64,000 nt of DNA from JAITMY01 sp031549685 (GTDB lineage: Bacteria; Bacteroidota; Bacteroidia; Bacteroidales; UBA932): assembly GCA_031549685.1 (NCBI GenBank), contig JAVBPG010000018.1, forward strand, positions 13,175-77,174, given 5' to 3'. Below the pieces are notes generated by a model. The model was given only the letters and a program-made list of their open reading frames with translations, was not told the DNA's origin and ran no database searches. A program made the translations under genes and the position numbers. Shown in pieces: positions 1-10,200 of the stretch (position 1 is its first letter; each line of letters begins with the position of its first letter).

Positions 1-141
1 TTCGGGCACATGGTATCGTACCGCTCGCCCGATGTAATATCGGTGCCCATTGCCGACGCCGTGGGCAAGCCCAAGTTCGTTGACCCCAACAGCTACCTGG
101 TGCACACGGCCAAGAGCATTAATATTTGCTTTGGAGACTAA
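1..141 (+). CDS. pfkA: 6-phosphofructokinase, C-terminal end (partial)
   Basis: These are the last 46 codons of a gene that starts before the window. The frame runs unbroken to a TAA and reads MVSYRSPDVISVPIADAVG, ending in SINICFGD. That is the ending I associate with Bacteroidota 6-phosphofructokinase, which phosphorylates fructose 6-phosphate in glycolysis in the cytoplasm. Whether ATP or pyrophosphate is the donor cannot be judged from the tail. tpiA, another glycolytic gene, follows 1.3 kb downstream on the same strand. Identification rests only on this short C-terminus. Confidence 0.75.
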   Translation, partial: FGHMVSYRSPDVISVPIADAVGKPKFVDPNSYLVHTAKSINICFGD

Positions 142-144
142 AAT

Positions 145-219
145 TTAATGGAGAATTGAGAATTGAAAATTGAGAATGAAAATACATTTTTAGTTTTTAA
201 TTCTCAATTTTTAATTTTT
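145..219. repeat. Period-7 intergenic repeat, two inverted arms
   Basis: The left arm (about 150-180) runs AGAATTG, AGAATTG, AAAATTG, AGAATGA. The right arm (about 193-219) runs AATTCTC, AATTTTT, AATTTTT. Both have a 7-base period and they are roughly complementary, so the pair could fold as a hairpin between pfkA and the permease gene. The same design with other sequences recurs through the window. Confidence 0.75.
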
Positions 220-223
220 CCTT

Positions 224-1291
224 GTGCTGAGCTACATTCTACAACGATTTTTTTACAGCTTACTCACGCTTTTTGGCGTGGTAACGCTCATATTTTTCCT
301 GTTCAGCGCGGGCATGGGCGACCCTACGCAAATGAAGCTGGGGCAGCGCAGCAATCGGGAGGCTGCCGAGCGCGTTCGTCGCGACCTGGGCTTGGATAGG
401 CCCCTCGGCACACGCTACCTAGCCTACCTCAACGATTTATCCCCGCTATCCCTTCACTCGCAAAATTCCGAAAGCGCCTTTTTTTACGACAAAAAAAAGT
501 ATGGCGGCACAAGCATCGACTTAGGTTCGGCTACGCTGGCGCTAAAAATGCCCTACCTGCGCCGTTCGTACCAAAGCGATAGCAAGGTCGCAGGGCTGAT
601 TGCCGCAACCTTCCCCAATACGCTGGTGCTGGCCCTTGCGGCCATCATCATTGCGAGCCTCATCGGGATTTTCTTTGGAGCCCTTGCCGCCATTTACAAG
701 GATACGTGGATAGACCGCGGCCTGCTTACGCTTTCCACGCTGGGCATGTCCACGCCATCGTTCTTTGCGGCGCTGCTCATGGGCTGGATTTTTGCCTTCC
801 TCCTGGCCGACTACACGCAGCTTAACCTTACGGGAAACCTTTGGGAAATGGACGATTTCGGCGAGGGCGTTCACCTGCAGCTGAAGAATTTAATACTACC
901 TGCCGTCACGCTGGGCCTGCGTCCGCTGTCGGTTATAGTGCAGCTCACGCGCAGCGCGCTGCTCGATGTGCTGTCGCAGGACTACATTCGCACGGCGCGC
1001 GCCAAGGGGCTGAGCTTTGCGCAAACGCTCCGCCGGCACGCCCTGCGCAACGCGCTCAACCCGGTGGTTACGGCCATCTCGGGCTGGTTTGCCTCCATGC
1101 TTGCAGGCGTTATTTTTGTGGAGTATATATTTGGTTATAAAGGCATTGGATATTTGATGGTAAGCAGCCTCAACAGCCTCGACATGCCGGTGGTAATGGG
1201 CTGCGTAATGCTTATTGCCGTGGCGTTTGTGGTGGTAAATTTGCTGGCCGACCTGATGTACGCGCTGCTGGATCCGAGGGTAAAGTACTAA
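224..1291 (+). CDS. ABC transporter permease, DppB/OppB type
   Basis: A 355-residue inner-membrane permease of the dipeptide/oligopeptide/nickel class. It opens with a hydrophobic helix (about residues 9-29). A periplasmic stretch of roughly 100 residues follows, then several membrane segments from about residue 130. The EAA-type loop that contacts the ATPase is visible around residue 252 (RTARAKGLS, then LRRHALRNALNPVV). The start is GTG; no ATG lies between it and the first helix. The partner permease and ATPases are not next to it here, so the substrate cannot be inferred. The family is clear and the substrate unknown. Confidence 0.85.
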   Translation: MLSYILQRFFYSLLTLFGVVTLIFFLFSAGMGDPTQMKLGQRSNREAAERVRRDLGLDRPLGTRYLAYLNDLSPLSLHSQNSESAFFYDKKKYGGTSIDLGSATLALKMPYLRRSYQSDSKVAGLIAATFPNTLVLALAAIIIASLIGIFFGALAAIYKDTWIDRGLLTLSTLGMSTPSFFAALLMGWIFAFLLADYTQLNLTGNLWEMDDFGEGVHLQLKNLILPAVTLGLRPLSVIVQLTRSALLDVLSQDYIRTARAKGLSFAQTLRRHALRNALNPVVTAISGWFASMLAGVIFVEYIFGYKGIGYLMVSSLNSLDMPVVMGCVMLIAVAFVVVNLLADLMYALLDPRVKY

Positions 1292-1385
1292 AGAATTCAA
1301 GAATCAAAATTTGCGCTGGGCGTTGTTACCCTGAGTCCCGCCAAGCCGGGAGGTGCGGCAAAAGTTTTACTGTTGATAAATTTGC

Positions 1386-1393
1386 TAACTTTG
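1386..1393 (+). promoter_or_regulatory. Promoter -7 box for tpiA
   Basis: TAACTTTG matches the Bacteroidota -7 consensus TAnnTTTG and lies 31 bases before the tpiA ATG. I see no clear -33 TTG. Confidence 0.6.
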
Positions 1394-1424
1394 CACCTTC
1401 AAAAAAACTATAAGGATAAAAATC

Positions 1425-2174
1425 ATGAGAAAAAAAATTGTTGCGGGTAACTGGAAAATGAACACCACCTTTGCCGAGGGTGAAGCGCTGGTAAAGGCTG
1501 TGATTGCCAAAAAGGACGAAGTAAAGAGCGAGGTAACCCTGGTGGTTGCGCCTCCTTTCACGCACCTCAACTGCTTGGCCGAGGATTTGGAAAAGGCCGG
1601 CATCGGTCTTTCTGCTCAAAATTGTGCTGACCAGGAGTCGGGCGCGTACACCGGCGAAGTTTCGGCAAAAATGCTGAACTCCGTGGGTGTAAAATATTGC
1701 ATACTGGGGCACTCGGAGCGTCGCGAGTACTACGGTGAAACCAACGCTACGCTGGAAAAAAAGTTGGCTTTGACGTTGAAGTACGCCATGACTCCTATTT
1801 TTTGCGTAGGCGAAAAGTTGGATGAGCGTGAAGCAAATCGCCATTTTGATGTGGTAAAATCACAGTTGGAAGTTGTTTGCAAGCTGAGCGCCGAGGATTT
1901 TGCCAAGGTGGTTATAGCGTACGAACCTGTGTGGGCTATTGGCACGGGCAAAACCGCTACTTCTGCTCAAGCGCAAGAAATTCACGCTTTCATTCGTAAA
2001 ACCTTGTCGGCAAAATTCGGCGCGGCGGCGGAGCAAACGCCCATTCTATACGGCGGCAGCTGCAAGCCCTCAAACGCGGCCGAAATTTTCGCCCAGCCCG
2101 ATGTTGACGGCGGCCTCATTGGCGGTGCAGCCTTGGTAGCCGATGACTTTATTGCTATTGCAAAGGCGTTTTAG
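1425..2174 (+). CDS. tpiA: Triosephosphate isomerase
   Basis: A 249-residue cytoplasmic enzyme that interconverts dihydroxyacetone phosphate and glyceraldehyde 3-phosphate. The N-terminal GNWKMN places the substrate lysine at residue 11. LGHSERR gives the electrophilic histidine at 96, and AYEPVWAIGTG gives the catalytic glutamate at 167. The phosphate-loop segment YGGSCKPSNA and the C-terminal DGGLIGGAAL are also present. Length is normal for the family. The ATG is preceded by a -7 box and the gene ends before a strong two-way terminator. It appears monocistronic. Confidence 0.97.
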   Translation: MRKKIVAGNWKMNTTFAEGEALVKAVIAKKDEVKSEVTLVVAPPFTHLNCLAEDLEKAGIGLSAQNCADQESGAYTGEVSAKMLNSVGVKYCILGHSERREYYGETNATLEKKLALTLKYAMTPIFCVGEKLDEREANRHFDVVKSQLEVVCKLSAEDFAKVVIAYEPVWAIGTGKTATSAQAQEIHAFIRKTLSAKFGAAAEQTPILYGGSCKPSNAAEIFAQPDVDGGLIGGAALVADDFIAIAKAF

Positions 2175-2211
2175 TATTGACCATTTGGGTATTTACCATT
2201 GGCTATTAAAG

Positions 2212-2247
2212 AAAAATCGCAGGCTCAAACCCGAGCCTGCGATTTTT
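2212..2247. terminator. Bidirectional terminator between tpiA and ppa
   Basis: A 15-bp perfect stem (2212-2226 and 2233-2247) with a 6-base loop. It is A-rich on one side and T-rich on the other, so it can serve both convergent genes. The short stretch before it (about 2175-2209) also has a weak 7-base period. Confidence 0.85.
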
Positions 2248-2264
2248 TCATTCCTACACCATTC

Positions 2265-2921
2265 CTACTTCAGCCCCAAAATCTGGTTAATGTCAAACTT
2301 ATTGCGGTAGTCCTCCATGGAGCGGCGGATAATTTCGTGCGCCTCGTCAATGCCGAAAATGTGGGTAATTTCGCAGTTGCGCTTTTCGCCGGGAATATCC
2401 TTGTAGGTCAAAAAGTAGTGGCGCAGGCGGTCAACAATTACCTTGGGGCAGTCGTTAATGTCGCGGTAGTCGCCGTACACGGCATCATCGTACAGCACGC
2501 CAATGAGCTTATCGTCGGCCTCGCCCCTGTCCAGCATCCTGAAGCCGCCAATGGGCCGGGCGCGAACCAGAATGTCGCCGTGCGTAATGTCCTTTTCCGT
2601 CAGAATACAAATATCCACGGGGTCGCCGTCGCCCTGAATCTCGGAGCGGCCGGTTTTTTCCCTACAAAACTGCGCCACCAAATCGCCGCTGTACGTTTGG
2701 GGCAAAAAGCCGTAGAGCGCGGGCACCACGTTCGAAAATTTTTGCGGACGGTCGAGCTTGAGGTAGCCCGTGAGCTTATCCACCTCGTACTTTACCGTAT
2801 CGGTGGGCACCACCTCCACAAAGGTGGTAACGACCTCGGGCGCCTCGCCGCCCAACTCCACTCCGTGCCAGGGGTGCGACTTGTAGCGCATGCCCATCAG
2901 CTTGCCAAACGATAGATCCAT
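2265..2921 (-). CDS. ppa: Inorganic pyrophosphatase, family I
   Basis: A 218-residue cytoplasmic enzyme that splits pyrophosphate and so pulls biosynthetic reactions forward. The family I signature DGDPVDICIL is present, as are the acidic metal-binding motifs (GDYRDINDCPKVIVD) and YGFLPQTYSGD. The N-terminus WHGVELGGEAPEVVTTFVE and the length are those of the longer Bacteroidota form. It converges on tpiA across a shared terminator. Upstream it is separated from murF by a MITE-like element of about 180 bp. Confidence 0.93.
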   Translation of the reverse strand: MDLSFGKLMGMRYKSHPWHGVELGGEAPEVVTTFVEVVPTDTVKYEVDKLTGYLKLDRPQKFSNVVPALYGFLPQTYSGDLVAQFCREKTGRSEIQGDGDPVDICILTEKDITHGDILVRARPIGGFRMLDRGEADDKLIGVLYDDAVYGDYRDINDCPKVIVDRLRHYFLTYKDIPGEKRNCEITHIFGIDEAHEIIRRSMEDYRNKFDINQILGLK

Positions 2922-2948
2922 AATTAATGTAAATTAGATTATTAAATC

Positions 2949-3128
2949 GGTATTGTTAAGTTAATATAGATTCCATGATTTACAGCACTTGATGGTTATG
3001 TCATCCTGAGCGAAGCGAAGGATCTCAAGTTCGCACAGGGCTTCATATTCACAACATGAGATTCTTCGCTTCGCTCAGAATGACAAGGGCTCGATTTTTA
3101 TTAAAGTCTACACTAAATTAACAATACC
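2949..3128. mobile_element. MITE-like element with inner palindrome
   Basis: Imperfect terminal inverted repeats of 22 bp (2949-2970 and 3107-3128; both begin GGTATTGTTAA when read inward) enclose an inner pair. The inner arms are TCATCCTGAGCGAAGCGAAG (from 3001) and CTTCGCTTCGCTCAGAATGA (from 3064). It carries no ORF of its own. The inner pair belongs to the GTCATTGCG... palindrome family found throughout the window. Confidence 0.7.
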
Positions 3129-3137
3129 ATTAAATTT

Positions 3138-4427
3138 CTACAACAAACCCTTTACCTTTTCGAGCTGCACACCCCGCGAACCTTTTACCAAAATGGCGTA
3201 CCCCGCAGGCGGCTCCTTTTGCAGGTAGCGGCACAGCGCTTCGCTATCGGTAAAGGTCAAATATAAAGAATTTTTAGCGGCTTCGCAAAAATTTTCTCCT
3301 ACTAAAAATGCCTTTTCAAACTTGAGGCGGCCCAGCAGCTCCACCACCTTTTGGTGCTCCACCAAGGCGTCCTTGCCCAGCTCCAGCATATCACCCAATA
3401 TGAGCATTTTTTTGTCCGACCGAAGCGCGGCAAAATTGGTAACGGCAGCGGCCATGCTGGTAGGGTTGGCGTTGTAGGCATCCATTACCACGGTGTTGGC
3501 TGCCGTTTTTACCAGCTGCGAGCGGTTGTTTTGGGGCGTGTACTCCTCTATCGCCCTCCGAATTTTATCCTCCTCTACGCCAAAGTAGCGCCCCACGGTT
3601 ATAGCTGCCAACACATTCGGCGCATTGTAGCCGCCCACCAGCTTGGTTTGCCACAGGGCGCCATTGACCATGCGCAGGCTAAGAAACGGGTTGCTGTCGG
3701 TTGATGGCTCCACGCTTACTTCGCACTCCTTCAAGCCATACATTTTCACATTTTGCACATCATGCCGGTACAGCATTTGCAGCAAGTCATCGCTATCGCT
3801 CAGGGCAAAAACCTGCCCGCCATGCCGGGCCAGGTAGTCGTACAGCTCGGCCTTGGTTTTCTTTACCCCCTCAAACGAGCCAAATCCCTCGAGGTGCGCC
3901 TTGCCCACGTTGGTTATCAGTCCGGCATTCGGCTCGGCTATGCGGCACAGGGCGGCAATTTCGAGCGGGTGGTTGGCGCCCATTTCCACCACACCTATCT
4001 GCGTATCCTTTTTCATAGCCAGCAGCGTAAGCGGCACACCAATATGGTTATTGAGGTTGCCCTGCGTGGCCACGGTACGAAATTGCTGCGCAAGCACAGC
4101 GGTAAGCAGCTCCTTGGTGGTGGTTTTTCCGTTGGTTCCCGTTATGGCAAAAATGGGTAGGCCCAGGTAGCGCCGGTGGAAGGTGGCCAGCTCCTGCAAA
4201 GTTTGCAGCACGCTGCCTACGCGTATAGCCCTCCCGGCGGGCGCCGGCACCTCCTCGTCCACCACAGCGTACGATGCGCCCTGCTGCAGGGCCGATGCGG
4301 CGTAGCTGTTGCCGTTAAAGTTGTCGCCCTTGAGGGCAAAGAAGAGGCATGAAGGTGCAATATTCCGGCTATCGGTGCTTACCCCAGCCGAGGCCAAAAA
4401 TAGCTGATGCAGCTGCGCAATATTCAT
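3138..4427 (-). CDS. murF: UDP-N-acetylmuramoyl-tripeptide--D-Ala-D-Ala ligase
   Basis: A 429-residue Mur ligase that adds D-Ala-D-Ala to the peptidoglycan precursor in the cytoplasm using ATP. The ATP-binding motif GTNGKTTTKE lies near residue 95. MGANHPLEIAALC and TNVGKAHLEGFGS are typical MurF segments, and DAYNANPTSM matches the domain-3 motif. Length is normal. It follows gldJ on the same strand after a terminator-like hairpin. As I recall, murF next to gldJ is common in Bacteroidota. Confidence 0.96.
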   Translation of the reverse strand: MNIAQLHQLFLASAGVSTDSRNIAPSCLFFALKGDNFNGNSYAASALQQGASYAVVDEEVPAPAGRAIRVGSVLQTLQELATFHRRYLGLPIFAITGTNGKTTTKELLTAVLAQQFRTVATQGNLNNHIGVPLTLLAMKKDTQIGVVEMGANHPLEIAALCRIAEPNAGLITNVGKAHLEGFGSFEGVKKTKAELYDYLARHGGQVFALSDSDDLLQMLYRHDVQNVKMYGLKECEVSVEPSTDSNPFLSLRMVNGALWQTKLVGGYNAPNVLAAITVGRYFGVEEDKIRRAIEEYTPQNNRSQLVKTAANTVVMDAYNANPTSMAAAVTNFAALRSDKKMLILGDMLELGKDALVEHQKVVELLGRLKFEKAFLVGENFCEAAKNSLYLTFTDSEALCRYLQKEPPAGYAILVKGSRGVQLEKVKGLL

Positions 4428-4456
4428 TTGTTTCTACTCCTTTTTTTTGTAAACAA

Positions 4457-4484
4457 AAAGCGGCTCAAAAAATTTGAACCGCTT
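4457..4484 (-). terminator. Terminator after gldJ
   Basis: AAGCGG-TCAAA pairs with TTTGA-CCGCTT. On the minus strand the stem is followed by a T run, as expected for a rho-independent terminator of gldJ. Read-through into murF is still possible. Confidence 0.7.
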
Positions 4485-4503
4485 ACATGTTTTACCATTC
4501 ACG

Positions 4504-6000
4504 CTATCGTTTTTTCTTAAAATCGGCTGCACCCAAGCGATCCATTGCGCAGCGGAAGCCCAAGTCTTCTTTAGCCATCCTTTCGTCAAGGAAGCGGCGG
4601 GTGCCGGGGCTAAGCCAGTAGGCCCTGTCCTGAAACGATCCGCCCTTGTACACGCGCGAGTGCTCGTTTACCAAGGTTGACATGCCCTCCTGCAGTGGGC
4701 CCTTACCCTGGTAGTACATTTGGTTGGAGTTGGCTGTTGAATCTCTCTGCTCCTTATCCATCTGCGAGTTGATGGCCGACAGCATATCGCCGTCGCGGTA
4801 GTTACGGTTATCCCCACGGGTGTAGTTTGGCCTTCCCTTAACATATCCCAAGGTGTCGCGCTTTACCCGTCCCAAGCTATCCAGCACAACACGCCCGGCC
4901 TCGTTGCGCTCAACAACCGTGTATACATTTCCGCGAAACGGACGCGCATCCTCTACGTCCTCTGATGACATAGCGCGGTAAACATCCATTACCCACTCGT
5001 TAACGTTACCCTCCATGCAGTAAAGCCCAAAATCGTTTGGCCAGTATGAATTTACTGCAACCGGAGTGAGCGCACCTCCGTCTCCGCCTCCGGCCACGCC
5101 CATGCGATCGCCGCGCCCTCTTTGGAAGTTGGCCATGAGCTGGCCTTTTTCCGAGCCATCGGGCTTACGCAACCTGCTGCCTCCCCACGCCGCTGTTTTT
5201 TGATACATTCCGGTATTAGGATCGGCGGTAATTGCCTCTGCTGCATACTCCCACTCAGCCTCGGTTGGAAGGCGGAATTTTGGGAATAAAACACCATCCT
5301 CATACCCCGCACGACGACCTTGAGGGTTGCGTCCCGAAACGTCGGGTAGGTTACGCTTTACCTTCCCTATGTATTCGCCCGCCAGGTAAGCATCGGTATT
5401 AAAGCTGTTAGCATCTTTTTGTTCCTGTACGTTGAATTCCAAGACGCCGGCACGAATGAGCGCCAGCTCGTTTACACGGTCGGTACGCCACGAGCAGTAC
5501 TCGCTGGCCTGCAGCCACGAAACGCCCACTACGGGGTAGTCGTTAAACGATGGTAGCCTGAAGTAGTGCTCTACCAAAGGCTCATTGTAAGCCAGCGGCT
5601 TACGCCACACCAGCGTATCGGGAAGGGCTGCCTGGGCAAGGCCAGGGAAGGAAACAAACACGGTTTGCAGCCAGTACACGTACTCGCGCCAGTCAACGTT
5701 GCGCACCTCGGTAGCATCAATGTAGTACGAGTCAACGCTGACGCGGCGCGGCTTATTATTCCAATCGTAGGTAAGGTCTCCGGCAACAGCGCCCATGGTA
5801 AAGGTACCGCCGGGGACAAAAACCATACCCGGAGCCGTGGGCGGCTCGTGCATGTCTTGCACCTCAAAGCCTCCATACTTGGGGTCATTGTACTTCCAGC
5901 CTGTTGTTTGGGATACGCCGGATTGACCGGCGCCCGAGCCACCACACCCCATAACAACCAGCCCAGCGGCAATGAATAAGATTTTTAGAGATAACTTCAT
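4504..6000 (-). CDS. gldJ: Gliding motility / type IX secretion lipoprotein GldJ
   Basis: A 498-residue lipoprotein with a lipobox ending at Cys19 (VVMGC), followed by a formylglycine-generating-enzyme-like (SUMF1) fold: GTFTMGAVAGD, RLPTEAEWEYAAEA, GNVNEWVMDVYR, YKGGSFQDRAYW. GldJ and GldK share this fold. I favour GldJ because murF lies directly downstream and gldL, M and N are absent. GldJ is known to sit in the periplasm with the type IX machinery and to be needed for gliding and secretion. porU and porV lie 1.3 kb away on the other strand. The fold is certain; GldJ rather than GldK is inferred from context. Confidence 0.82.
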   Translation of the reverse strand: MKLSLKILFIAAGLVVMGCGGSGAGQSGVSQTTGWKYNDPKYGGFEVQDMHEPPTAPGMVFVPGGTFTMGAVAGDLTYDWNNKPRRVSVDSYYIDATEVRNVDWREYVYWLQTVFVSFPGLAQAALPDTLVWRKPLAYNEPLVEHYFRLPSFNDYPVVGVSWLQASEYCSWRTDRVNELALIRAGVLEFNVQEQKDANSFNTDAYLAGEYIGKVKRNLPDVSGRNPQGRRAGYEDGVLFPKFRLPTEAEWEYAAEAITADPNTGMYQKTAAWGGSRLRKPDGSEKGQLMANFQRGRGDRMGVAGGGDGGALTPVAVNSYWPNDFGLYCMEGNVNEWVMDVYRAMSSEDVEDARPFRGNVYTVVERNEAGRVVLDSLGRVKRDTLGYVKGRPNYTRGDNRNYRDGDMLSAINSQMDKEQRDSTANSNQMYYQGKGPLQEGMSTLVNEHSRVYKGGSFQDRAYWLSPGTRRFLDERMAKEDLGFRCAMDRLGAADFKKKR

Positions 6001-6082
6001 AGCGATATGCCTTAAATAACAAATTTTATATTGCTAACTATCAAATACTAAAACACAACACGTCCCCACTAAACACGAATTT

Positions 6083-6090
6083 CAAAGTTA
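6083..6090 (-). promoter_or_regulatory. Promoter -7 box for gldJ
   Basis: TAACTTTG on the minus strand lies about 80 bases before the gldJ ATG, which implies a 5' leader of roughly 75 nt. Confidence 0.5.
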
Positions 6091-6145
6091 CGGCTTATTT
6101 TGGGCACAAGCACGCACTTACACCCGCATTTTTTGTTATAAATAG

Positions 6146-7186
6146 TTAAAGCAAAGGAGTATTCAACACTCTGTGGCCGGAGTTGCCCCTAAGGCGGGTG
6201 GCGCTCCTAGACAAATTTTGAATTTTAAACATCAGCGAAAATTCGTGTGTATTAGCCGCATATACTTTTGCCTCGCGGCTTAATCGGCCAAAATCGAAGG
6301 TGTACATGAACCCCCAAGTACGCCCTCCGTAGCCGGCCGAAAGGGAAAAAAAGCTGGCCGATGAGGCCATCTCGGACTTATAAAAGAAACCCGCCGAGAA
6401 ACCCTTGAGGTTGAGATAGCTACCTACTGCGTAATTTTTATAATCATCTTGAAATAGGCATATTACAGATGGGGAGATGGTTAAGCTACCCGTAAGTTCG
6501 CCGCGGTAGCTACCCGCAAACTGGCGGCGCAGGCCAATGGGAATGTTGAGGCCTCCGTGCAGCGTAAGCTTGCGGGGGACACCCACCGGCTGCCCCATGA
6601 CCTGCTGCTCGGGGCGCCCCATGAGGTGCTGCAGCGCGACCCCGGCATACAGCATGCGGTGCGAAAAAACAGCGCCCACCGCCATATCAAAGTACGCTTT
6701 TTGCTCGGCAGCGTATGCTTCGGCTGCACCAACGGGGTTGCCGTACTCATCAAGCATATCGGGGAAAACGAGCGAGGCCGGACGTATGGCGGTCAGCCCC
6801 AGCAAGGCTTGCAAACCAAAGCGCACGAAAGTTTCCTGAGCCAGGCGCAGGTTGTAGGCATACGAAGCGCCCAGCGAGGTTTGCAGCAGCGCACCGTTGG
6901 GCTGCCTGTCGCTAACGGCCATAATTCCCACGCCGCTGCTCCACTCGTCGAAGTAGTGGTCGGCGTAGAGCGCGTAGGTGGTATAAGGTGCCCCCAGCTG
7001 CCCCCACTGGTAGCGAAATCCCGCGCCCACGCGCGAGAACTGCTCCACGCCGGAGTAGGCCGGATTAAGGTACAGCGGTTGCGCATAGGGCTGGCTGAAG
7101 CTCACATCCTGCGCCAGCACCCGGGCCGTAAACAGGGTAAAAAAAAGGGGGAGAAAATATGTGAAAGCAGCTTTTACGTGCGACAA
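6146..7186 (-). CDS. PorP/SprF-family type IX secretion membrane protein
   Basis: About 346 residues with a signal peptide (FTYFLPLFFTLFTARVLAQ) and an outer-membrane barrel pattern. The family hallmark follows the signal: FSQPYAQPLYLNPAYSG, then VGAGFRYQW. PorP/SprF proteins are known outer-membrane partners of type IX secretion, often paired with one adhesin. No adhesin gene is adjacent here. The frame has no ATG. TTG codons exist at 7219 and 7186, and I chose 7186 because a -7 box at 7221-7228 places transcription start inside the longer form. The start is uncertain and the family secure. Confidence 0.85.
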   Translation of the reverse strand: MSHVKAAFTYFLPLFFTLFTARVLAQDVSFSQPYAQPLYLNPAYSGVEQFSRVGAGFRYQWGQLGAPYTTYALYADHYFDEWSSGVGIMAVSDRQPNGALLQTSLGASYAYNLRLAQETFVRFGLQALLGLTAIRPASLVFPDMLDEYGNPVGAAEAYAAEQKAYFDMAVGAVFSHRMLYAGVALQHLMGRPEQQVMGQPVGVPRKLTLHGGLNIPIGLRRQFAGSYRGELTGSLTISPSVICLFQDDYKNYAVGSYLNLKGFSAGFFYKSEMASSASFFSLSAGYGGRTWGFMYTFDFGRLSREAKVYAANTHEFSLMFKIQNLSRSATRLRGNSGHRVLNTPLL

Positions 7187-7220
7187 TTTGATTAGCTTGA
7201 AATTTTCTAAACTTGCCAAA

Positions 7221-7228
7221 CAAAGGTA
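7221..7228 (-). promoter_or_regulatory. Promoter -7 box for the PorP-like gene
   Basis: TACCTTTG on the minus strand matches the consensus and lies about 35 bases before the chosen TTG start. It sits in the 84-bp gap to the divergent porU gene. Confidence 0.55.
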
Positions 7229-7270
7229 GAAAAATGCTTATCTTGCAGGCTCTTTTTTGTCTTAAAAAGA

Positions 7271-10200
7271 ATGAAAAAACAGCTTTTACTCCTTTTGACT
7301 ACGCTACTTTTAGCGCCAGCGCATACGCAAACCGTACCGGCACGAAAAGCCGGTATCATGCCCAGGCAAGTGTACGAAGGCGCGCCGGCCTCGGTGCTGA
7401 GCAGCGGGAAGTGGGTAAAGCTGCGCGTAAAAAAAACAGGCGTGTACAAGCTTACCGCAGGCACGCTGAGCAGCTGGGGCTTTAAAAATCCTGCAGCCGT
7501 CAGCGTGTGGAGCAACGGCTGCGGCGAGGTGCCACGCCCCAACGTTGACGCCGCGCCCGACGACCTGATGCAGCTGCCCACGCAGATAAGCAACGGCGTC
7601 ATCTACTTTTACGCCGAGGCCAGAAACACGTGGCGCTACGACGCACAAAAGAAGCTGTACCGGCACCTGCTCAACGAGTTTGACGATGCCGCCTACCTCT
7701 ACATTACCGACAGCAAAAGCACCTCGGAAATGGCCGGCCTGGCGCAGGCTGCCAACGCCACCGACGAAACCGACACCTACGACTACCGCGACTTTTACGA
7801 GCGCATTGACACCAACCTGCTACGCTCGGGGCGCCGCTTCTTCAGCGAGGTGTACGACGCCGTGAGGCAGCGCAGCTACTCCTTCAGCATACCCGCGCTG
7901 AACCTGAACAACCCGCAGCTGAAGCTCCAAATTTGCGCGGCAGCCACCAGCGCCAGCAGCTACTTGGTTACGGTAAACAGCGGCAACGAAAACGTGCTGA
8001 ACATAGGGCAAAAAAATAGCGGCGCCTACATGCGCGCCGATACCGCGCTGTTTGACAACTTTACCGTAAGCAGCGAAAATATCAGCGTAAAGGTAAGCTA
8101 CAACCGCCCCACCCCGTCGATGTGGGGCGTGCTGGACTTTATGATAATCAACGCGCGCGCCGGCATTAAGCTGCAAAATAGCCAGCTGCTTTTTCGTGAT
8201 GCCAATACCGTAGGCGCCGGTAAGGTAACCAGGTTCAACCTCGCCACCTCGCAGCAAAACGTAAGGGTGTGGGATGTAACCGACCTGCACGGCGTAAAGG
8301 AGGTTAAAGGCATTGCCGCCTCGGGCAACATTTCGTTTACCACCGAAACCTCTACGCTGCGCGAATTTGTGGCGTTTACCGAGGGTATGGCGGGCGATCC
8401 GGAGTACGTGGGCGAGCTTCCCAACCAAAACCTGCACGGCGCGGCTCCCGCCGAAATGGTGGTGGTAACGCACCCCGACTTCAGCTCGCAGGCCGAGCGC
8501 GTGGCGCAGTTTCACCGCACGCACGACGGCATGAGCGTGCTGGTAATCAACTCGGACGAGGTGTACAACGAGTTTTCAAGCGGCATCGCCGATATGGGCG
8601 CCATACGCAACTTTATGCGCATGTTCCACCGCCGGTACCAGCAGGGTATCAACAGCACCGAGCCCAAGTACCTGCTGCTGTTCGGCAGCGGATCGTACGT
8701 TAACTTTCAGGCAAAAAAGGGGGTGGGCATGCTGCCCACATTCCAGTCGGACAACTCGCTGGTATCGGAAAATTCGTACGTGAGCGACGACTTTTTTGTG
8801 CTGCTCGACGACAACGAGTACTTAGACGATGCGGGCATGCACGGCCTGCTGGATTTGGCCGTAGGCCGCTTCCCCGTGTACACAACGGCGCAGGCCGGCA
8901 CCATGGCCGACAAGCTGGAGGAGTACTACTCCGACAAGAGCGGCGACTGGATGAGTAAGTGCATTTTTATAGCCGACGACGAGGACAACAACATGCACAT
9001 GCAGCAATCGGAGGAGCTGGGCAACTACATTTTGGACTCGTTGCCCTCGTACTACGTCAACAAAATATACCTCGACGCCTACCCGCAGCAGTCGACCCCC
9101 ATGGGCGAGCGCTACCCCGATGTAACCGATGCCATTAACTCGGCCGTGGGCGCGGGCGCGCTGCTGGTCAACTACACCGGCCACGCCAACGACCAGTGGT
9201 TAGCGCACGAGCAGGTGGTAACCCAGGCCGACATTGCGCGCTGGAACAACCGCAACCGCCTGCCGCTTTTTGTAACGGCCACCTGCGAGTTTAGCCGCTT
9301 CGACGACCCCCGCGTTATATCGGCCGGCGAGGCCATTCTGTTTTTGGATAAAGGTGGAAGCATAGCCATGCTCTCCACCACGCGGCTGGTGTACTCCAAC
9401 GGCAACGCCGAGCTGAACAGGAATTTTATCCATAAGTTTTTCAGCAAAGATGCCAACGGCAAGCACCTTAGGCTGGGCGAAATAGTACGGCAAACCAAAA
9501 ACACCACCTCCACGGGCGTTAACCAGCTCAACTTTTCGCTGCTGGGCGACCCGGCGCTCATGATGCTATTCCCCACGCTTACGGCAAACACCAGCCAGGT
9601 AAACGGCATAAGCTACTCCACCCCCGACACGCTTAAAGCCCTGTCGCGCGCCAGCGTGAGCGGAAGCGTGGCGCAAAGCAGCATTAAGGACACCCTTGTG
9701 GTCAGCATTTTTGATAAGGAGCAGAAGAAAAAAACGCTGGGCAACAGCGGGCAAACTCCCTTTGAATACCGCGACCAAAGCAGCCTCCTGTACCGTGGCA
9801 AAGTAAGCACCCCCGGCGGTGCATTTACCGCCAAGTTTATAGTACCGCAGGACATTGCGCCGCAGTACGGCAAAGGCAAAATAACCTACGTGGGTAAATC
9901 GGGGAGCGCGCTGGTGGCGGGCAGCAACGTAGTGCCCGTGGGCGGCGCCTCGGACAACCCCGTGGTGGATAGCGTGCCGCCAAGCGTACGCATGTACATG
10001 AACAGCGAGCAGTGGGTGCCGGGCGGCACGGTAAACGAATCGCCCACGCTGGTGGCGCTGCTGAGCGACAGCAGCGGCATAAACACCACCGGCAACGGCG
10101 TGGGGCGCGACATTACGCTAATGCTGATGCCCAGCAGCAAAAGTTACACCCTCAACACCTACTATACCGCCTATACCGACACGTACACCGGCGGCAGGGT

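Noticed and set aside
2199..2915. A 238-residue plus-strand frame over ppa
   Set aside because: It covers the pyrophosphatase gene in antisense and starts inside the tpiA terminator.
4504..6000. SUMF1-fold protein considered as a sulfatase-maturing enzyme
   Set aside because: The lipobox, the length and the murF and por neighbours fit GldJ; no sulfatase genes are nearby.
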